The notes: generated by a model not told the origin, from the sequence alone. Positions 10,203 through 21,781 are shown, counted from the first letter of the stretch. The stretch: 64,000 nucleotides of DNA from Lateolabrax maculatus (GCA_031216445.1 CM062211.1:4972001-5036000), one strand, 5' to 3'. Program-made: numbers and translations.

Positions 10203-11554
10203 TGTCATGATCTGTTCTTTTTTGTTTGATGTCACTTTCTTGCCCCTACTATCTGTCACTGTTTTCCCTGCCTTCACTTCTGCTCACTGCCCTCGGGCCA
10301 TGGACTCCTTCTGTTCCCCTGACCTGCCATCCCCTCACCTTCCACCAGATGCCCTCTGACTTTTCTGACTTCCCATCACCTGACTGCCCCACCCACCTAC
10401 ACACCTGTCTCCACTCCTCTCTCTGCCTGTCAGCCACTCCTTCCTCATCAGTTCAACTCCCTTCACCTGTTCACTCACCTACCACCTATCAGTCACTTAT
10501 ATATACCGGTCCACTTCCTTTGTCTGGTGTCAGATCCTTGTTTCCTGTTCCTATGTTTCCTGTTCCTTTGTGCCTATAGGCTCGTTCGAGATCAACTGCG
10601 CCTTGGAAAGTGGACGAGATCAGGCAGCAGCAGCAGCAGGGGGCGGTGACAAAAAGCTGCAGTCAAGTCGGACAGTTTCCAGCAGCCTTCAAAGAATATA
10701 CAGGAAGTGACGGAAATATTTACGTCCTGTTCGATCCGTCTGTAGGCTGATTGTAGTAGAGCCAAAGATGAACTGTCTCTGGTGGAGCGTATATATATAT
10801 ATACATGAATGAATGTATTAGCCCTTACAAGACACCGTGAACTCAAACAGACCAGGATCAGAGTGCTGTGCAAACATATTTAAACAACAAAGAAAGTCCA
10901 TAAATAGAAACACAACAAAAGTATCTTTCACAGTCAAATCTTCAGACCACCATTCAGTAGAACATAATTCATAAATCATAAATAAAAAAGATTTACTATA
11001 TTCTGGAAAAATCTAAATAAATGCTAATTAAACTATCTATCTACACAGAAAATGAGGATTTTCTACAGCATGTGGTGTTTGTGGACAAAGCTAAGAGCCA
11101 ATCAGCTCTTTGATCGACAGCCAGGCATTTCCCATCATGCCCTGGCTCTTGCAGGTGGAGAGCGGCTGCGGCGCCTGGCTCTAAAAACTGCAGTAGTTAT
11201 CGTTGTGCACTAATGCATGACGTCAGAGCAAGTTGGGATCAAGTCGGACACAAAACATGCATAGTGCGGCGATCGTCGGTGATCGATTCTGCGCAGGCCT
11301 GGCTCATCTCGAACGAGCCTTATGTTTCATGTTCCTGTTCCTCGGTTGTCTGTGCTGTGTTCCCATGTGCCTTGTCCCTGGATTACCTGTTTCTGTTACC
11401 TGCCTGCTTTGGACTCTGGATTTTTCTGTTTGCCTCACCACCCAGTAAGTTTGTGTTTCACCATTTGGAATAAACTCTTCACACCATACCTGCCAGTCTC
11501 CTCTCCTCTCTGCAATTGGGTCCTATCCCTGCCAACCCGTTAACATCTGTGACA
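10203..11554 (+). mobile_element. Candidate solo LTR with a nested MITE (unit 1)
   Basis: The outer sequence starts TGTCATGATCTG and ends ACATCTGTGACA, with AATAAA at about 11470, as in an LTR. About 606 bases remain after removing the nested element. The flanks CATCC/CATAT are a weak match here but CATAC/CATAT in unit 2, compatible with a 5-bp target duplication. Reading frames within it (for example 10226-10579) are low-complexity and have no family features. Confidence 0.5.
10578..11320. mobile_element. MITE with 15-bp perfect terminal inverted repeats
   Basis: AGGCTCGTTCGAGAT (10578-10592) is exactly complementary to ATCTCGAACGAGCCT (11306-11320), and both ends are flanked by TAT. Nothing in the 743 bases codes for a transposase. 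The TIR and 3-bp flank would suit a PIF/Harbinger-type non-autonomous element, but the class is a guess. The unit 2 copy is 32167-32945. Confidence 0.7.
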
Positions 11555-12740
11555 CATATCACCGATGAGGGCTCAGCAACTACAGACCACTTTGTTATTA
11601 TGTTTGATCCATTTGTTGCTGAGTCTGTTTTACACAGCTGGTACCACAGCTAATAGAACACTGGTTAGACAAATATATTAATGTGTTGGTATAGATCATA
11701 TTTAATCAATAACATTTATTTCACTTTGATTTGGCCAAAAACTAAAGTGATTTCCAATTATCCTTCATTTTGGGTCAGTTCCTATGTTGTGACCTAAATG
11801 CAGTTTTTAAATATATAAAAGTTTAAGTTTAAGAGCTCTATAATGTGCAGCTGTCACCTTAAAAATAAACGGGAGGCACTGAGGCTCCATTGAGGGGTAA
11901 AATAAATATATAAACTTATGAATTTACACTAGTAGCAATTTTCTGCCAGCTTTCCTCTCTTGTTTATTTGCAGCAACAGTGTTGATTTTTGTATAAAAAA
12001 TGGTTTATATTCTTCATAGCTCTCCATTATAACGACCTGTTCCTCTTGACTGAAGTGGACGGCATGCCACGGTCCATTTTGTGCGGAAAAAGAGTCTAAG
12101 GATGCATCAAATGCCCCCTTTTATGGGACACAGAGCCTGAAGAAGAAAACCTGGTTTAAGGACGCGGTAGTTTCTGACTGGGGATTTAAGGTTTGTCGAG
12201 CCAGCTAACACAAAAAAAGCCTGGCTATGTTGAACGTGCTTCGTAGTACACCCCTGAGGACTTCAAGCTATCTGTGAACAGGTTTTAAAAAATATTTAGA
12301 CTTTATTACATAGTTGATACATGTGCTTGGTTAGGTACAGTACACAGCCTATTAGAAAGTACATCCTGGTCTGTGCAAACATTTGCCTTTTGTACTTTGA
12401 TTGTTGTAGATGTAAACAAATAAAACAGTCAGACTGGTTTGTCCAACATTTCCAGTCATAGTATCAGATCTACTGAGTTTCAGGAAAACAAACCTGCCTA
12501 TATCCTACATCTACCATTTCTTTTTTGTTTCAATTTCTCTTTTTTTGTTTTATTTTTTCTCCTTTCTAAAATGCAATAAAAAGAGTTCGAGTTAAAATTT
12601 CTTGAGACATGCAGCATATACAGGCAATCATTTATGGAATCATGAGTCTCAATATTAATTAGAAAAATGCCATTTCCTGCAAAAAATGCGTGTGAATGCT
12701 GAAAGCTGAAATAAATCACACACTGTACCTGGTTGGTACT
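11555..12740. other. Intergenic stretch, transposon-derived in part
   Basis: No gene is seen. The part at 12005-12260 (GTGGACGGCATGCCACGG, then TTGTCGAGCCAGCTAAC) looks like a decayed DNA-transposon fragment of a common fish type. The rest is AT-rich and featureless. Nearly identical in unit 2 at 33180-34372. Confidence 0.35.
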
Positions 12741-12747
12741 CAGGATG

Positions 12748-12899
12748 TGTGTGTTTGTTTGTGTGTGTGTTTGTATGTACAGTATCTACAGTATACGTAG
12801 TATGTACATTATGTGTAGAATGTATAGTATGTACAGTATATATGTACTATGAAGAAGTAGTTGTGGTCCAAAAAATGTATGGAAGAAGAATAAGAAGTC

Positions 12900-12940
<41 letters not shown>
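12748..12940. repeat. TG-rich tract and (TAA)n microsatellite
   Basis: A GTGTTTGTTTGTGTGTG stretch is followed by TATGTACAGTATATATG repeats and a pure (TAA)n run at 12901-12940. The unit 2 copy (34532-34575) is one or more triplets longer, so the two units differ in array length. Confidence 0.9.
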
Positions 12941-13328
12941 GAACACAATAACAATAGTGTGAATGCTGCACACCAATGAAAGTGCACAGAAGGATTCACA
13001 AATTTATTTTGTGATTTATATATAAATGACTCCAGAAATATAATATCATTTGCACATAAGTTCATATGTATATTTATTGTATATAAATGGGTAAACATCA
13101 AATTGTACTTAACTAAAAGTATTAGCAGTAACATGTACTTTAAGTATCAAAAGTAAAAGTACTCATTATGTGGAGTGGACTTTTTCAGAGTATTATATTA
13201 CTATAGTTAGCTCATCTTTACTTCTGTGTCATGCCAAACATTTAACCCATCCTGCACTGGATCACAAAGCACCATATGATGAAACTTCAAATATACTCAA
13301 ATGGATTTAAGCATATAATTTGTCTTAC

Positions 13329-13400
13329 CTCAGCACACAGTGGAGAAGGCAGTGCACCAGATTGAAGATGTCATCACTGCTGCTTGATAATGTTACCTGT
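13329..13400 (-). promoter_or_regulatory. Candidate non-coding 5' UTR exon of NXPE copy A
   Basis: A minus-strand splice donor GTAAGACA (13321-13328) follows an exon-like sequence ending TGTGCTGAG. The same donor and neighbourhood recur at 34956-34963 (unit 2) and 53149-53156 upstream of copy C, although copy C has otherwise lost homology nearby. It would splice to the conserved TTTAAG acceptor at about 8827. The upper end is not known; 13400 is nominal. Confidence 0.35.
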
Positions 13401-14014
13401 CAGTATGGGTTGGTCAGTATTAACATGGGTGGAGCTACAAGCAACATTGTTGCTATAGAAGATTACATTGTTCCATTTCCTTAAAAAAGCAAAACACACA
13501 GAACACAACTTGGCGTCTTACTTTAATAACTTAATACTAAAATTTATAAAAACATTTGAAACACTTAGTATTCAGTAGTTTTTAGTTTTTACAAATAGGG
13601 ATTTAATTGCCTTTAAAAAAGAAAGGTAGAAATCTGAACAGCCTTTATTTTTTTGAAAGTTGGCCAGCAGAAGAATGTTGTCCATCTGCCTGGTGCAAAA
13701 CATTGAAAAGTACAAAGTCGTTATTATATCATTCTGGTGATTCAGGTGATTAAACAGGTCACAGGGAAAACAGACAGACAGATCCAATCAATCAAGAGTG
13801 ATTTTTTTAGTCATTCACACCTCTGCAACGCTACCTGCCCCCTGCCCCCTCGCCAGTGGTTGGTTCAACAGGTAATGGCACCCGTGAACGTGGACTTCAC
13901 AGGCTATAAACCACCATTAACTGCCAGGAATTAGTGACGTTTTCAGCAGTTCACCTTGGCCGAAGAAATCAGTTTTTTCATGCAGTGTACACAAAGAAAG
14001 TCAAAGATTTAAAG

Positions 14015-15165
14015 CTAGAAAAAACTCCAGGCCCTTTGTGCATACGCTTAGCCAGATCCAGACAGTGTAAATGCACGGCATTGGAAACTGGTGCTTGACA
14101 TGCATGAAGTTACAAATGTTTTCCACAAAGAGAAAGCATACTGACATTAGGGGAACACCTCTTCAATAAGCATGGGCATGATATTACAAAACATGAACAT
14201 TTCAGACAAAAGATGCGTGAGACAGGGCAACTAGTTCTCTAAGGTAAGAAGAATGGCAAGTTGAAGATGGCATCAGATTTCTTGGTGTCCATCTTTGCAT
14301 TGAAGTTAGGCCACAACTTCAAGAAAATAGCAAACATTGCTGAATGTGAATGTTTGGGAGACCACAAGCACTCAGTCACTTCAGAGATGTTATGCGTCAG
14401 ATTACTCGAAGCTGTGGGGCAAACCATCCAGAAGCACTGTCCTTCAATAAAATTGGAAAAGCACAAAAGCACATAGCCACTATGTCCAAGGTCCTCAACT
14501 TAAAGGACAATGAAATGGATGACCTTGCTGACTTCCTTGGCCATGACATCAGAGTGCATCGCCAGTATATAGGCTGCTCCACATTACAGCTGGCAAAGAT
14601 AAGTAGAGTGCTTATGGCCCTGGAACGAGGATAACTGCCTGAATTTAAAGGAAGGAATCTTGATGAGATCAACATTGATCCACTAGTTAAAACAGGCCAG
14701 TGTAAATAACTAAATACATGTATTTACACACAGGGGTTTCCCTCCATTAAAGGTTTTTTTGCTGCTGCCAAAGAGATGATATCAAATTGTAAAACCACCA
14801 GTAGATTGAATTCTTTATTGTGGTATTATGAGCAGCAGATGGTGCATGATGGGCAGGTGCTTCCATTGGTGCAGAGTAGCTAAGACAGTGTACCCTCTAG
14901 CATCGTATAGGGAAGCGTTCATATTAGCCACGCAGCCCCAGATCCGGCCCTACTCCTCCCCCTTTGCCCTTTTGTTCAGTGTTGCTTCCTTAAAATGGTT
15001 TATGTGCTATCCAATAGTTTTATCCATATGGGTTCTGTGTTTCCTAGAGAAAATGGCTATGGACAGTGATGCATCAGACACTGAAGATGAGAATAACATG
15101 ACTGTGAAGGATGCTGCACCTAGTTCTTCATCTTCATTTTCATCTTCACAATCATCAGGTATATA
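14015..15165 (+). pseudogene. Decayed member of a multicopy teleost tyrosine-recombinase-like family (unit 1)
   Basis: Translation in shifting frames gives a LQALCAYA block near 14015, EHLFNKHGHDITKHEHFRQK at 14150-14215, ALKLGHNFKKIANI near 14300, then MSKVLNLKDNEMDDLADFLGHDIRVH at 14470-14560 and QLAKISRVLMALERG to 14634. The KHIAT...FLGHD...H..Y arrangement resembles the C-terminal boxes of tyrosine recombinases, as in Crypton-type elements; that assignment is inference. About 250 residues of the family's middle appear deleted, and stops break the frame (for example TAA at 14632-14634). An acidic Ser-rich exon (DSDASDTEDENN) follows at about 15048-15160 with AG and GT borders. Confidence 0.5.
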
Positions 15166-15249
15166 GGCAACTATTGAGAGGGAACAATAGTAAAACTAGA
15201 AAAGGCAAAATAGAGATTTGAAAATTGGGAGTTCAAGTTGCTGGTATGT

Positions 15250-15410
15250 TTCAGGGCAGTTGCACTGGTGTTCTTAGTGATTACAATGGTGTTGTGATTG
15301 GTTGCTAGGGTGTTGTTAGCGGTTTCTATGGTGTTTTAGATGGTTGCTAGGGTGGTTCTAAGCAGTTGCTAAGGTGTTGCTAAGCAGTTGCTGTGGTGTG
15401 CTGGAGGTGG
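15250..15410. repeat. Degenerate minisatellite (GTTGCTAGGGTG-type)
   Basis: Imperfect repeats of GGTTGCTAGGGTGTT / AGCAGTTGCTAAGGTGTT with a period of about 10-22 bases. The unit 2 copy is at about 36886-37046 with one or two substitutions. Confidence 0.7.
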
Positions 15411-15419
15411 AAAAGTAAT

Positions 15420-17274
15420 TTATGTTTTAGCGTGACTACCAGATGGAAACTGGCCCAGACAAAATCACTTTGGCCCATCCAAAGTTGATTTCACTGATTT
15501 TATTGACTCAAACTATTATTGAGTCCCGATTGGACTTCTAAGTTTGGATGTGACTGTCCCCTGCTATCACATGCAATATTTTAACTTTGGACAGCAATGC
15601 CGTTTACTGTTACTAGGGATGAGCGTAGGCTAAGAGAACTATTTACAGAAGAAGCATTTTTTATAAAAGTTGCTCAATTTATTATTTGTTAGAAAACTAC
15701 AGAACAGCCTTAGAATTGAGCTTCAGCTTAATGTTTTTGATCCCAAGAGTAAGAGATTTATTTATTTATTGGTATTTTTTGTGCTATTTCTAGTTTTTTA
15801 TAAATTTAAATGAATAAACTTTAGTGAATCACAACACAGTAACATCAACAAGTATGAAGAGAAATGCATGAACTAGAGTTTTTATTAGATGGTTACTCTG
15901 GTTTAATTATTTTTTTAAACAGACTTGGTGATTTATACAAACAGATACAGAAGAAGTAGCAAGCCAATGGAAGAAAATACATCTGGTAGAAGAAGCGAGA
16001 GTCACGAGCTGTAACCTGAGACTGCACCGCGTCCAGTTTGAACCAAGTTCTCCATTAACTCGGCTGAAGATATTTAATAAAGCGAGGTAGGAGTGAACTG
16101 ATGGACGTAACCGCCCGGTGTAGAAGCAGAGAAGAGAGAAAAGTCTTCTTCATTTGTCTCTTTCCTGACTTTCTGCACAATGTTTTTTAACTGATTAACT
16201 TCCTGTTTGGTGAAACCAACTTTCCCCTTACTGGCTATCTGGATTCTTGCTTATTGGAAAAAAACATTCCTTATCTGAGAAATAGTCTTCTGCTCTAACT
16301 TCTTTTCATATCTTTTGTTTTCTGTAAAAACAGCTTCATTTTTCTGCTGCTGTGAGTTCTTTTTCTTCTGACTGCCCGCCAACATGAACCCCTCCTCACT
16401 GCCACTATGAGCAGAGACTCTGCTCTGACATGTTGACCTGGACTCTCATGTTGTTTGCCAAAGCTTAGACGGAGAGTTCCCACAGCCGTTTTTTGTTGGT
16501 TCTTTGAACTGTGGCACTTTAAGTGCCAGCTCCCTTCTCCATATTGTATTCACTTCCTTCCTTACTAGGACAAACTGACATAATGTTTTTTACACAAAGA
16601 AAGAAATAACTTAATGTATAACATTTGCAGAAATGAAGTTAAGATACTTGACCACTGAACAACAATTGGTTTTATACGTATTGGGTGTGTTTGCTCTTCT
16701 TTGTGGTTGTTTTAAACTCATCAACTTTAATGTTATGGGACTGTGCTAAAGGGACATTTACTCTAATTTATAGACTCATTTAAAGACTTTTTTCCTCTCA
16801 CTCTACAATCATGTCCATCCAACCATCTCTCTGTATTTGTGAAATTTGATAAAATGTTGTCTTCTTTCATAAATTTGGTGTAAATGGTGAAATCAGTAGA
16901 AACTGTGTTCACAAACATTGCTGCTTATCATGGCAGGTAGGACGCACTTTAGACACAGAAGCCAACGAGCCGGTACAGCTTGTTAAGGCTAAGCTAGTGA
17001 ACCCAAGTGACAGGAGGTAGAGAGTTAGGTTTAGAGGATAATAGCTGGTAAGGTGTGCTGGGCTGAGTCAGGAGCAGAGGAGACCAAGGTGAGGGGGAGT
17101 AATGGCTGGAGCAGAAGAGGGGTCGGGCAGGCTTGGGGGCTGAAGAGACAGAATAGGCAGGTCCAGACAAAGAGTCAGGCTGAGGTAACTGCAGGCACAG
17201 TGAAACAGGTATTAGATTACAGGCAATAATACTGACAGAACAGTAGCTAGAGGTTGGCTGGAAGTGTGACTGAG
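15420..17274. other. Intergenic stretch without a recognisable gene
   Basis: The sequence contains a dispersed element piece at 16890-16975 (TGTTCACAAACATTGCTGCTTATCATGGCAGGTAGGACG), which recurs with changes at 17620-17655 and in reverse at 6405-6520. A Ser/Arg-rich frame at 16295-16483 (minus) is not supported by any motif. Almost identical in unit 2 (37050-38913). Confidence 0.4.
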
Positions 17275-17553
17275 TCTACGATCTTGCAGTTTGGTAGTGG
17301 CTGAGCCGGTTCTTCATGACAAAGCTCATCCTGATTATTGGCAGCTGGTAGGTTGACTCCAACGCACCTAATTTCATTCCTGCAATTAAAAAGATCCACA
17401 CTGCAGGCCAACAGGCAGAGGTGGAGGGTGTGACACAGCTGTGTGGCACAAACTGACACAATAGTTTTCGCAGAGAAAGAAACTATGTAATGTATTACAT
17501 TTAGAGCCAAATTTACAAGAAGACATGAAAGATTACAAATTTGTCATAGACAG
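17275..17553. repeat. Left arm of a 279-bp inverted repeat (unit 1 only as a pair)
   Basis: This arm pairs with 18534-18812 in reverse orientation with about six mismatches. In unit 2 only the left arm exists (about 38914-39192). At most mismatches the right arm of unit 1 agrees with the left arm of unit 2, so the left arm here has mutated since the copy was made. Confidence 0.9.
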
Positions 17554-18009
17554 AGTTTTACAAAGTTTATATGTTTTTCCTAACTCAACAACTTGCAAAA
17601 TCAGTTGAAACAAACAGTGTGTTCACAAACACCTGCTGCTTATCTTGGCAGGTAAGAGATCCCAAACACATCATTTGCATTACACTGAACCTTTTTGTTC
17701 CACTTGTCACCTCACTATGACGACGAAGGTCACCTGACTACTGTTAACATGACGACAGTCATCTGACTACTGTTACCAGGATGACGATGGTCACCTGATT
17801 ATTGTTATTTATTATACTATTATTTATTATTACATGCTATAGTGAGAAAAAAGTTTTGCGAGCTGTTGTTAATCAACGTTTCTAAAATCTTCTAAGAGTA
17901 AGTATCCTTCACAGGCACTTGATCGTAAGTACCGGATGTCTGATTTCGCCTGTTGTCAAATCTCACACCCAGTGTTAGTTCTATTGGCTCGACAACTCCC
18001 CAAGTTAGG

Positions 18010-18417
18010 TTAGTATTTATTTTGTTTCCATTCTGTATTTAGATTTTTCAATGGGTTTTCAAATTTTTCAAAAGATTCATTTATCACAGATATATTGGAG
18101 TCAGTTACAGGTAAAGCAGAAATAACAGTATGCTTTGCTTGTGAGCAAAGCTCACTTGTTATTTCCTCCAAATCTTCTACAATTGAGGATACCAAACTGT
18201 TGGAAATCCCACTCCCCTGTAATTTTGCCACAATGGATGCACACATGTTTTTGGTTGGCTCTTTAGCAAGTCCTGAATCATTGCTCTCAGAAGAAACACT
18301 GGAAGAGCTACATTGATTTTGGGGATTAAATTGGTCCTCCAAAGCATGTGCCTGAGATGAAGTTGCAGCCGGCTCACTATAGGAACATGCAACAGTTGAA
18401 GTTTGAGCAATTTGCAT
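18010..18417 (-). pseudogene. Fragment resembling a multicopy teleost transposon-associated protein
   Basis: An open frame of 135 residues contains CASIVAKLQGSGISNSLVSS, then IVEDLEEITSEL and a FEKFENPLKNLNTEWKQNKY end. The pattern resembles, from memory, a region of large repetitive uncharacterised fish proteins with an N-terminal zinc finger. It has no start context, no visible domain and lies in the spacer of the inverted repeat. The unit 2 counterpart (39649-39999) is shorter at its N-terminal end. Confidence 0.35.
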
Positions 18418-18533
18418 ATGTTAAGAACTGATGCCTAGAGCCTTGCTGAGAACAACAATTTGAACTTGGGTCAAGGAGAGTAACCATGTTGAACTCTTAA
18501 ATGTTAAATCAACTGCTGACTGCTGGGATATGG

Positions 18534-18812
18534 CTGTCTATGACAAATTTGTAATCTTTCATGTCTTCTTGTAAATTTGGCTCTAAATGTAATACATTAA
18601 GTAGTTTCTTTCTCTGTGAAAACTATTGTGTCAGTTTGTGCCACATAGCTGTGTCACACCCTCCACCTCTGCGTGTTGGCCTGCAGTGTGGATCTTTTTA
18701 ATTGCAGGAATGAAATTAGGTGCGTTGGAGTCAACCTACCAGCTGCCAATAATCAGGATGAGCTTTGTCATGAAGAACTGGCTCAGCCACTACCAAACTG
18801 CAAGATCGTAGA
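18534..18812. repeat. Right arm of the 279-bp inverted repeat
   Basis: Inverted copy of 17275-17553, separated from it by 980 bases. It replaces about 170-190 bases of sequence that unit 2 retains at about 40075-40245. It is followed by a short piece (18815-18838) that is itself inverted relative to unit 2. Confidence 0.9.
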
Positions 18813-19080
18813 TCTTATTTGTCTTCTGGTGGCTTCTGTTAGGGTTCCTGTTGTTTGGTACTCCTGTAGTACTTCTTCACCACTGGACTTGCCTCTTAGC
18901 ACAGCTTCAATCAACTAATAAAAAACAACAACATGAGAATGCAAAATGTGGTGATGAACAGCTTTTCTAGAGACTTGGGGTGAAAAATGTGAAAGTGAGA
19001 AACCATGAGAATTACACTTTGTTGCAAGTTGTTTAGCAGACACTGCATCACGCGTATATCAATTCTTTGTCTCTTGCTAG

Positions 19081-19189
19081 GGACGTCATCAACGGTTACA
19101 GTTGATGAACTGGAGCTGAAGCTTGAGTCAGACTTCTCAGACGCAGAAGACGAGGACCAATCCGAAAATTCTCAAAGAATCGAAAACAG
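19081..19189 (+). pseudogene. Isolated exon-like acidic segment (unit 1)
   Basis: Bounded by TTGCTAG and GTAAAT, the segment translates to TVDELELKLESDF, SDAEDEDQSEN and ends at a donor. It looks like an internal exon of a repetitive gene related to the acidic exon at 15048-15160. No neighbouring exons are recognisable, so it is probably a relic. Unit 2 copy 40527-40635. Confidence 0.3.
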
Positions 19190-19814
19190 GTAAATCATTG
19201 TATTTGGCAGGGTGTACAGTGCTTGATTATACCTGCCTTTATATCTCACCGTGAACTGAAAAAATTGTCAGCAACACGGTTTCTTGCCTCACTGTGAATG
19301 ACTGTTCATGATAAATACATTCATCCACCACTCAATAATTATGAAATAGACCTAGATCATTTTTCCCTCACAAAACCCATTCACGCATAAGTCCAAATTG
19401 CAGAACTGAAAATGTCAAGCAGTTTACCCCCATTTAAGCAAGAGTCTGATAAAGGCATGTGAAGAAATCAGTCTAAGGAGCTTGCAGATGAGGTTTTAAA
19501 AGAATATGGGTGTGTTTAAGGTTTCATCCAAAGTAAGCCAAAAAAGTAAGGTGTGATGAATAAAGTTGGCAGTTGGCGGTTCAGGTCGGGTTGGGGCGGT
19601 TGATTTTTGAGGGTTGGGCTTTGCAGGTGGCCTCTCATAACAGGTCTAGTGGGTTTGAGTATTGAAAAGTCCTGACTGAGGCATCACTATCATCCACTGT
19701 AAAGCAAGTTAAGTCATTTTCCTGATTGCATTTTAAATTTGATTGTGAATTTTCTAATTTGAAGTAACATTTAAATATTGTCCACTGTATAGCAGGGTAC
19801 GACATTAATAATTA

Positions 19815-20215
19815 AAATTGGGATGGTGTCAGGACTGTCCCATTGTCTTTCAAAGCGACAGTAGAACTCATTCAGGTTGTTGGCCAGGTGCAAGTGGTTA
19901 GCAGAGTGGGGGGCTCTGGGTTTGTAGTTGGTGATCTGTCAGAGCCTCTTCCAGACACAAGCAGAGTTGTTGGCTGAGAACTGGTGTTGGAATTTCTCAG
20001 AGTACAGTAGTTTAGCTCCTCTCACCTCCTTGCTAAACCTGAGTTTGGCTGTGAACCAGGGTTTGTCGTTGTTGTGCATGATGGTACACAGCGGTCCTAA
20101 GAGAAGCTGATGTAGGACGTCACAGCCTCTGTAATCCAGACTGTTGGAGGCAGTCCTGAAAACATCCCAGTCAGTACAGTCCAAGCACGCCTGAAGAAGC
20201 TCCACAGCTTCACTG
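19815..20215 (-). mobile_element. LINE ORF2 fragment between endonuclease and RT (unit 1)
   Basis: Minus-strand translation gives VELLQACLDCTDWDVFRTA, NNDKPWFTAKL, YSEKFQHQFSANNSACVWK and, past a frame change, LANNLNEFYCRFER. These are the linker blocks before the reverse transcriptase domain in jockey-group fish LINEs. The fragment is broken by internal indels. Unit 2 copy at 41249-41645. Confidence 0.7.
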
Positions 20216-21780
20216 GTGAGTTTTAATTAGTTTTAATCACTGGATTTTAATTTTTTACATTTCTTTTATTCTGACAACTTTTGTTTTCCCTGAAACAACA
20301 GCACTCTCTTCCTGTTTTGTGCTGTAAACAATCCAGCATCATCAAATCCAGCCTTGATACATGAGTGTAGAGGCTGACAGATTAAGAACTTTTGTCTCCC
20401 CCTTCTGGCAGTGAGAGTAATTACATCAACACAGTTGAAGCGTGCTTATGACGTATTGTAGCGGTTTGACTAGGAGCTGTGGTGCCAGTCTGACAAAGAT
20501 ATTTTTATATGCACCAGTCCACCCTCCATGTCTTTCAGTACATGGCCCCTTAACAATCATTAGCAACCAGGTATTTCAAAAGGCACCAGCAGACAACAAA
20601 AAAAACACAAAACACAAGAATTTGAAGTCCCCACAGTGTAGTGCAAAACACACAGTTCAACTACCAATAAATGAGTCTCAACAAAAAAACTCCTTAGTCA
20701 GCGTCAGCCCTTTACTGGCAAACTGGGAAAACTTCTGCAGCTTACTCCATAAAGGCCACAAGAATGACATCAAATGCATTAATACAAATCTTGTCTTTTG
20801 TTTGTTTGTTTTAGACACTGATTGTACTGTTTATTTCACACTTTCAGGGTTTTTCTGCCTTTGGTGATCGAATATTCTTTATACTTTCCAAATTTCTCAG
20901 AAAAAGTAATTGTTGAAAAGAAGACATGTAAAATACCAGATCTGTGCCAGTGTAAGATGAGGTCATCATTGAGATACTCTTGAAAAATCAATAATTGTTT
21001 AAAATATGAATGATGGAAGTCCATAATTCAATTTACAGGCATCCCTCAAATTCTTCATCCTTACAATTGGCTGTTAGATAAATCAACCAAACAGCTGACG
21101 TCTGCACAAACACGTAGAAAGCAATGAAGGTAGTTAACTACTTTATTATTTTACTTTATTCCTGGGGTACTTAGTAATTTTGCAGAGGATTTTGATTAAT
21201 TTAATGAATTGAAGTCCACAGTTTGTAAAGACTACAATTCACAATTATAACAATTATTTCATTATAAAAGTATAAAGTACACATTAATTAGATGGTTTTG
21301 TTTACAGAAAGTTTTTTATTGCCAGGTTAGTCCATCTTCAAACTAATATTACTAAAGTACTTTTATGAAAATAATCTCCATTTCATATGGTTATTCCAGT
21401 TTGCCTCAATTTATAGGTTTTGTATATAAAATAAAAACTACAGAAAACCACAACAACTAAGAAATTACAATTCTGAATATGAGAGTGGTATCAATCTTCT
21501 CATCTAACTAAAGAAAGTAACTTTTGCTTTAGAGTACTGTTCTATTGGTAATATTCTCCTGAAGTAATTAGTTCAAGTTCTAATTGATTCATTAAAGTTT
21601 AAAATGTCAACAGTTAACAGGTGTGTGTTTTCACATATGGTCTTTTTAAAAACAAACTAAACTCAATCCTCTTAAAGTGGACCTCCTCCTCCTCTCCTTT
21701 CATCCAGAGCAAGATCAATACTTTCACATATTTTATCCAGGTATAATGTGTTTGATTTTGGGGTCCTATAAACCCATCCA
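20216..21780. other. Intergenic stretch with one MITE remnant
   Basis: No gene is seen. 21474-21600 matches 1024-1190 (ATGAGAGTGGTATCAATCTTCTCATCTAACT and the adjoining 3' flank of copy A), so only the right end of the foldback MITE is left here, with the shared ancestral NXPE 3' flank beyond. The frame at 20442-20867 has no recognisable product. Confidence 0.45.
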
Positions 21781-21781
21781 A

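Noticed and set aside
10226..10579. 117-residue frame, conserved in unit 2 at 31815-32168
   Set aside because: Low-complexity Ser/Pro/Leu composition inside a candidate LTR; conservation is explained by the recent tandem duplication.
12749..12979. Frames with poly-Asn or poly-Leu/Tyr on both strands
   Set aside because: Direct translation of the (TAA)n microsatellite and a TG-rich tract.
15250..15410. Possible CRISPR-like array
   Set aside because: Repeats are degenerate and without unique spacers, in a eukaryotic genome; it is a minisatellite.
20442..20867. 141-residue frame
   Set aside because: Split into two frames by small indels in unit 2, as expected for non-coding sequence.
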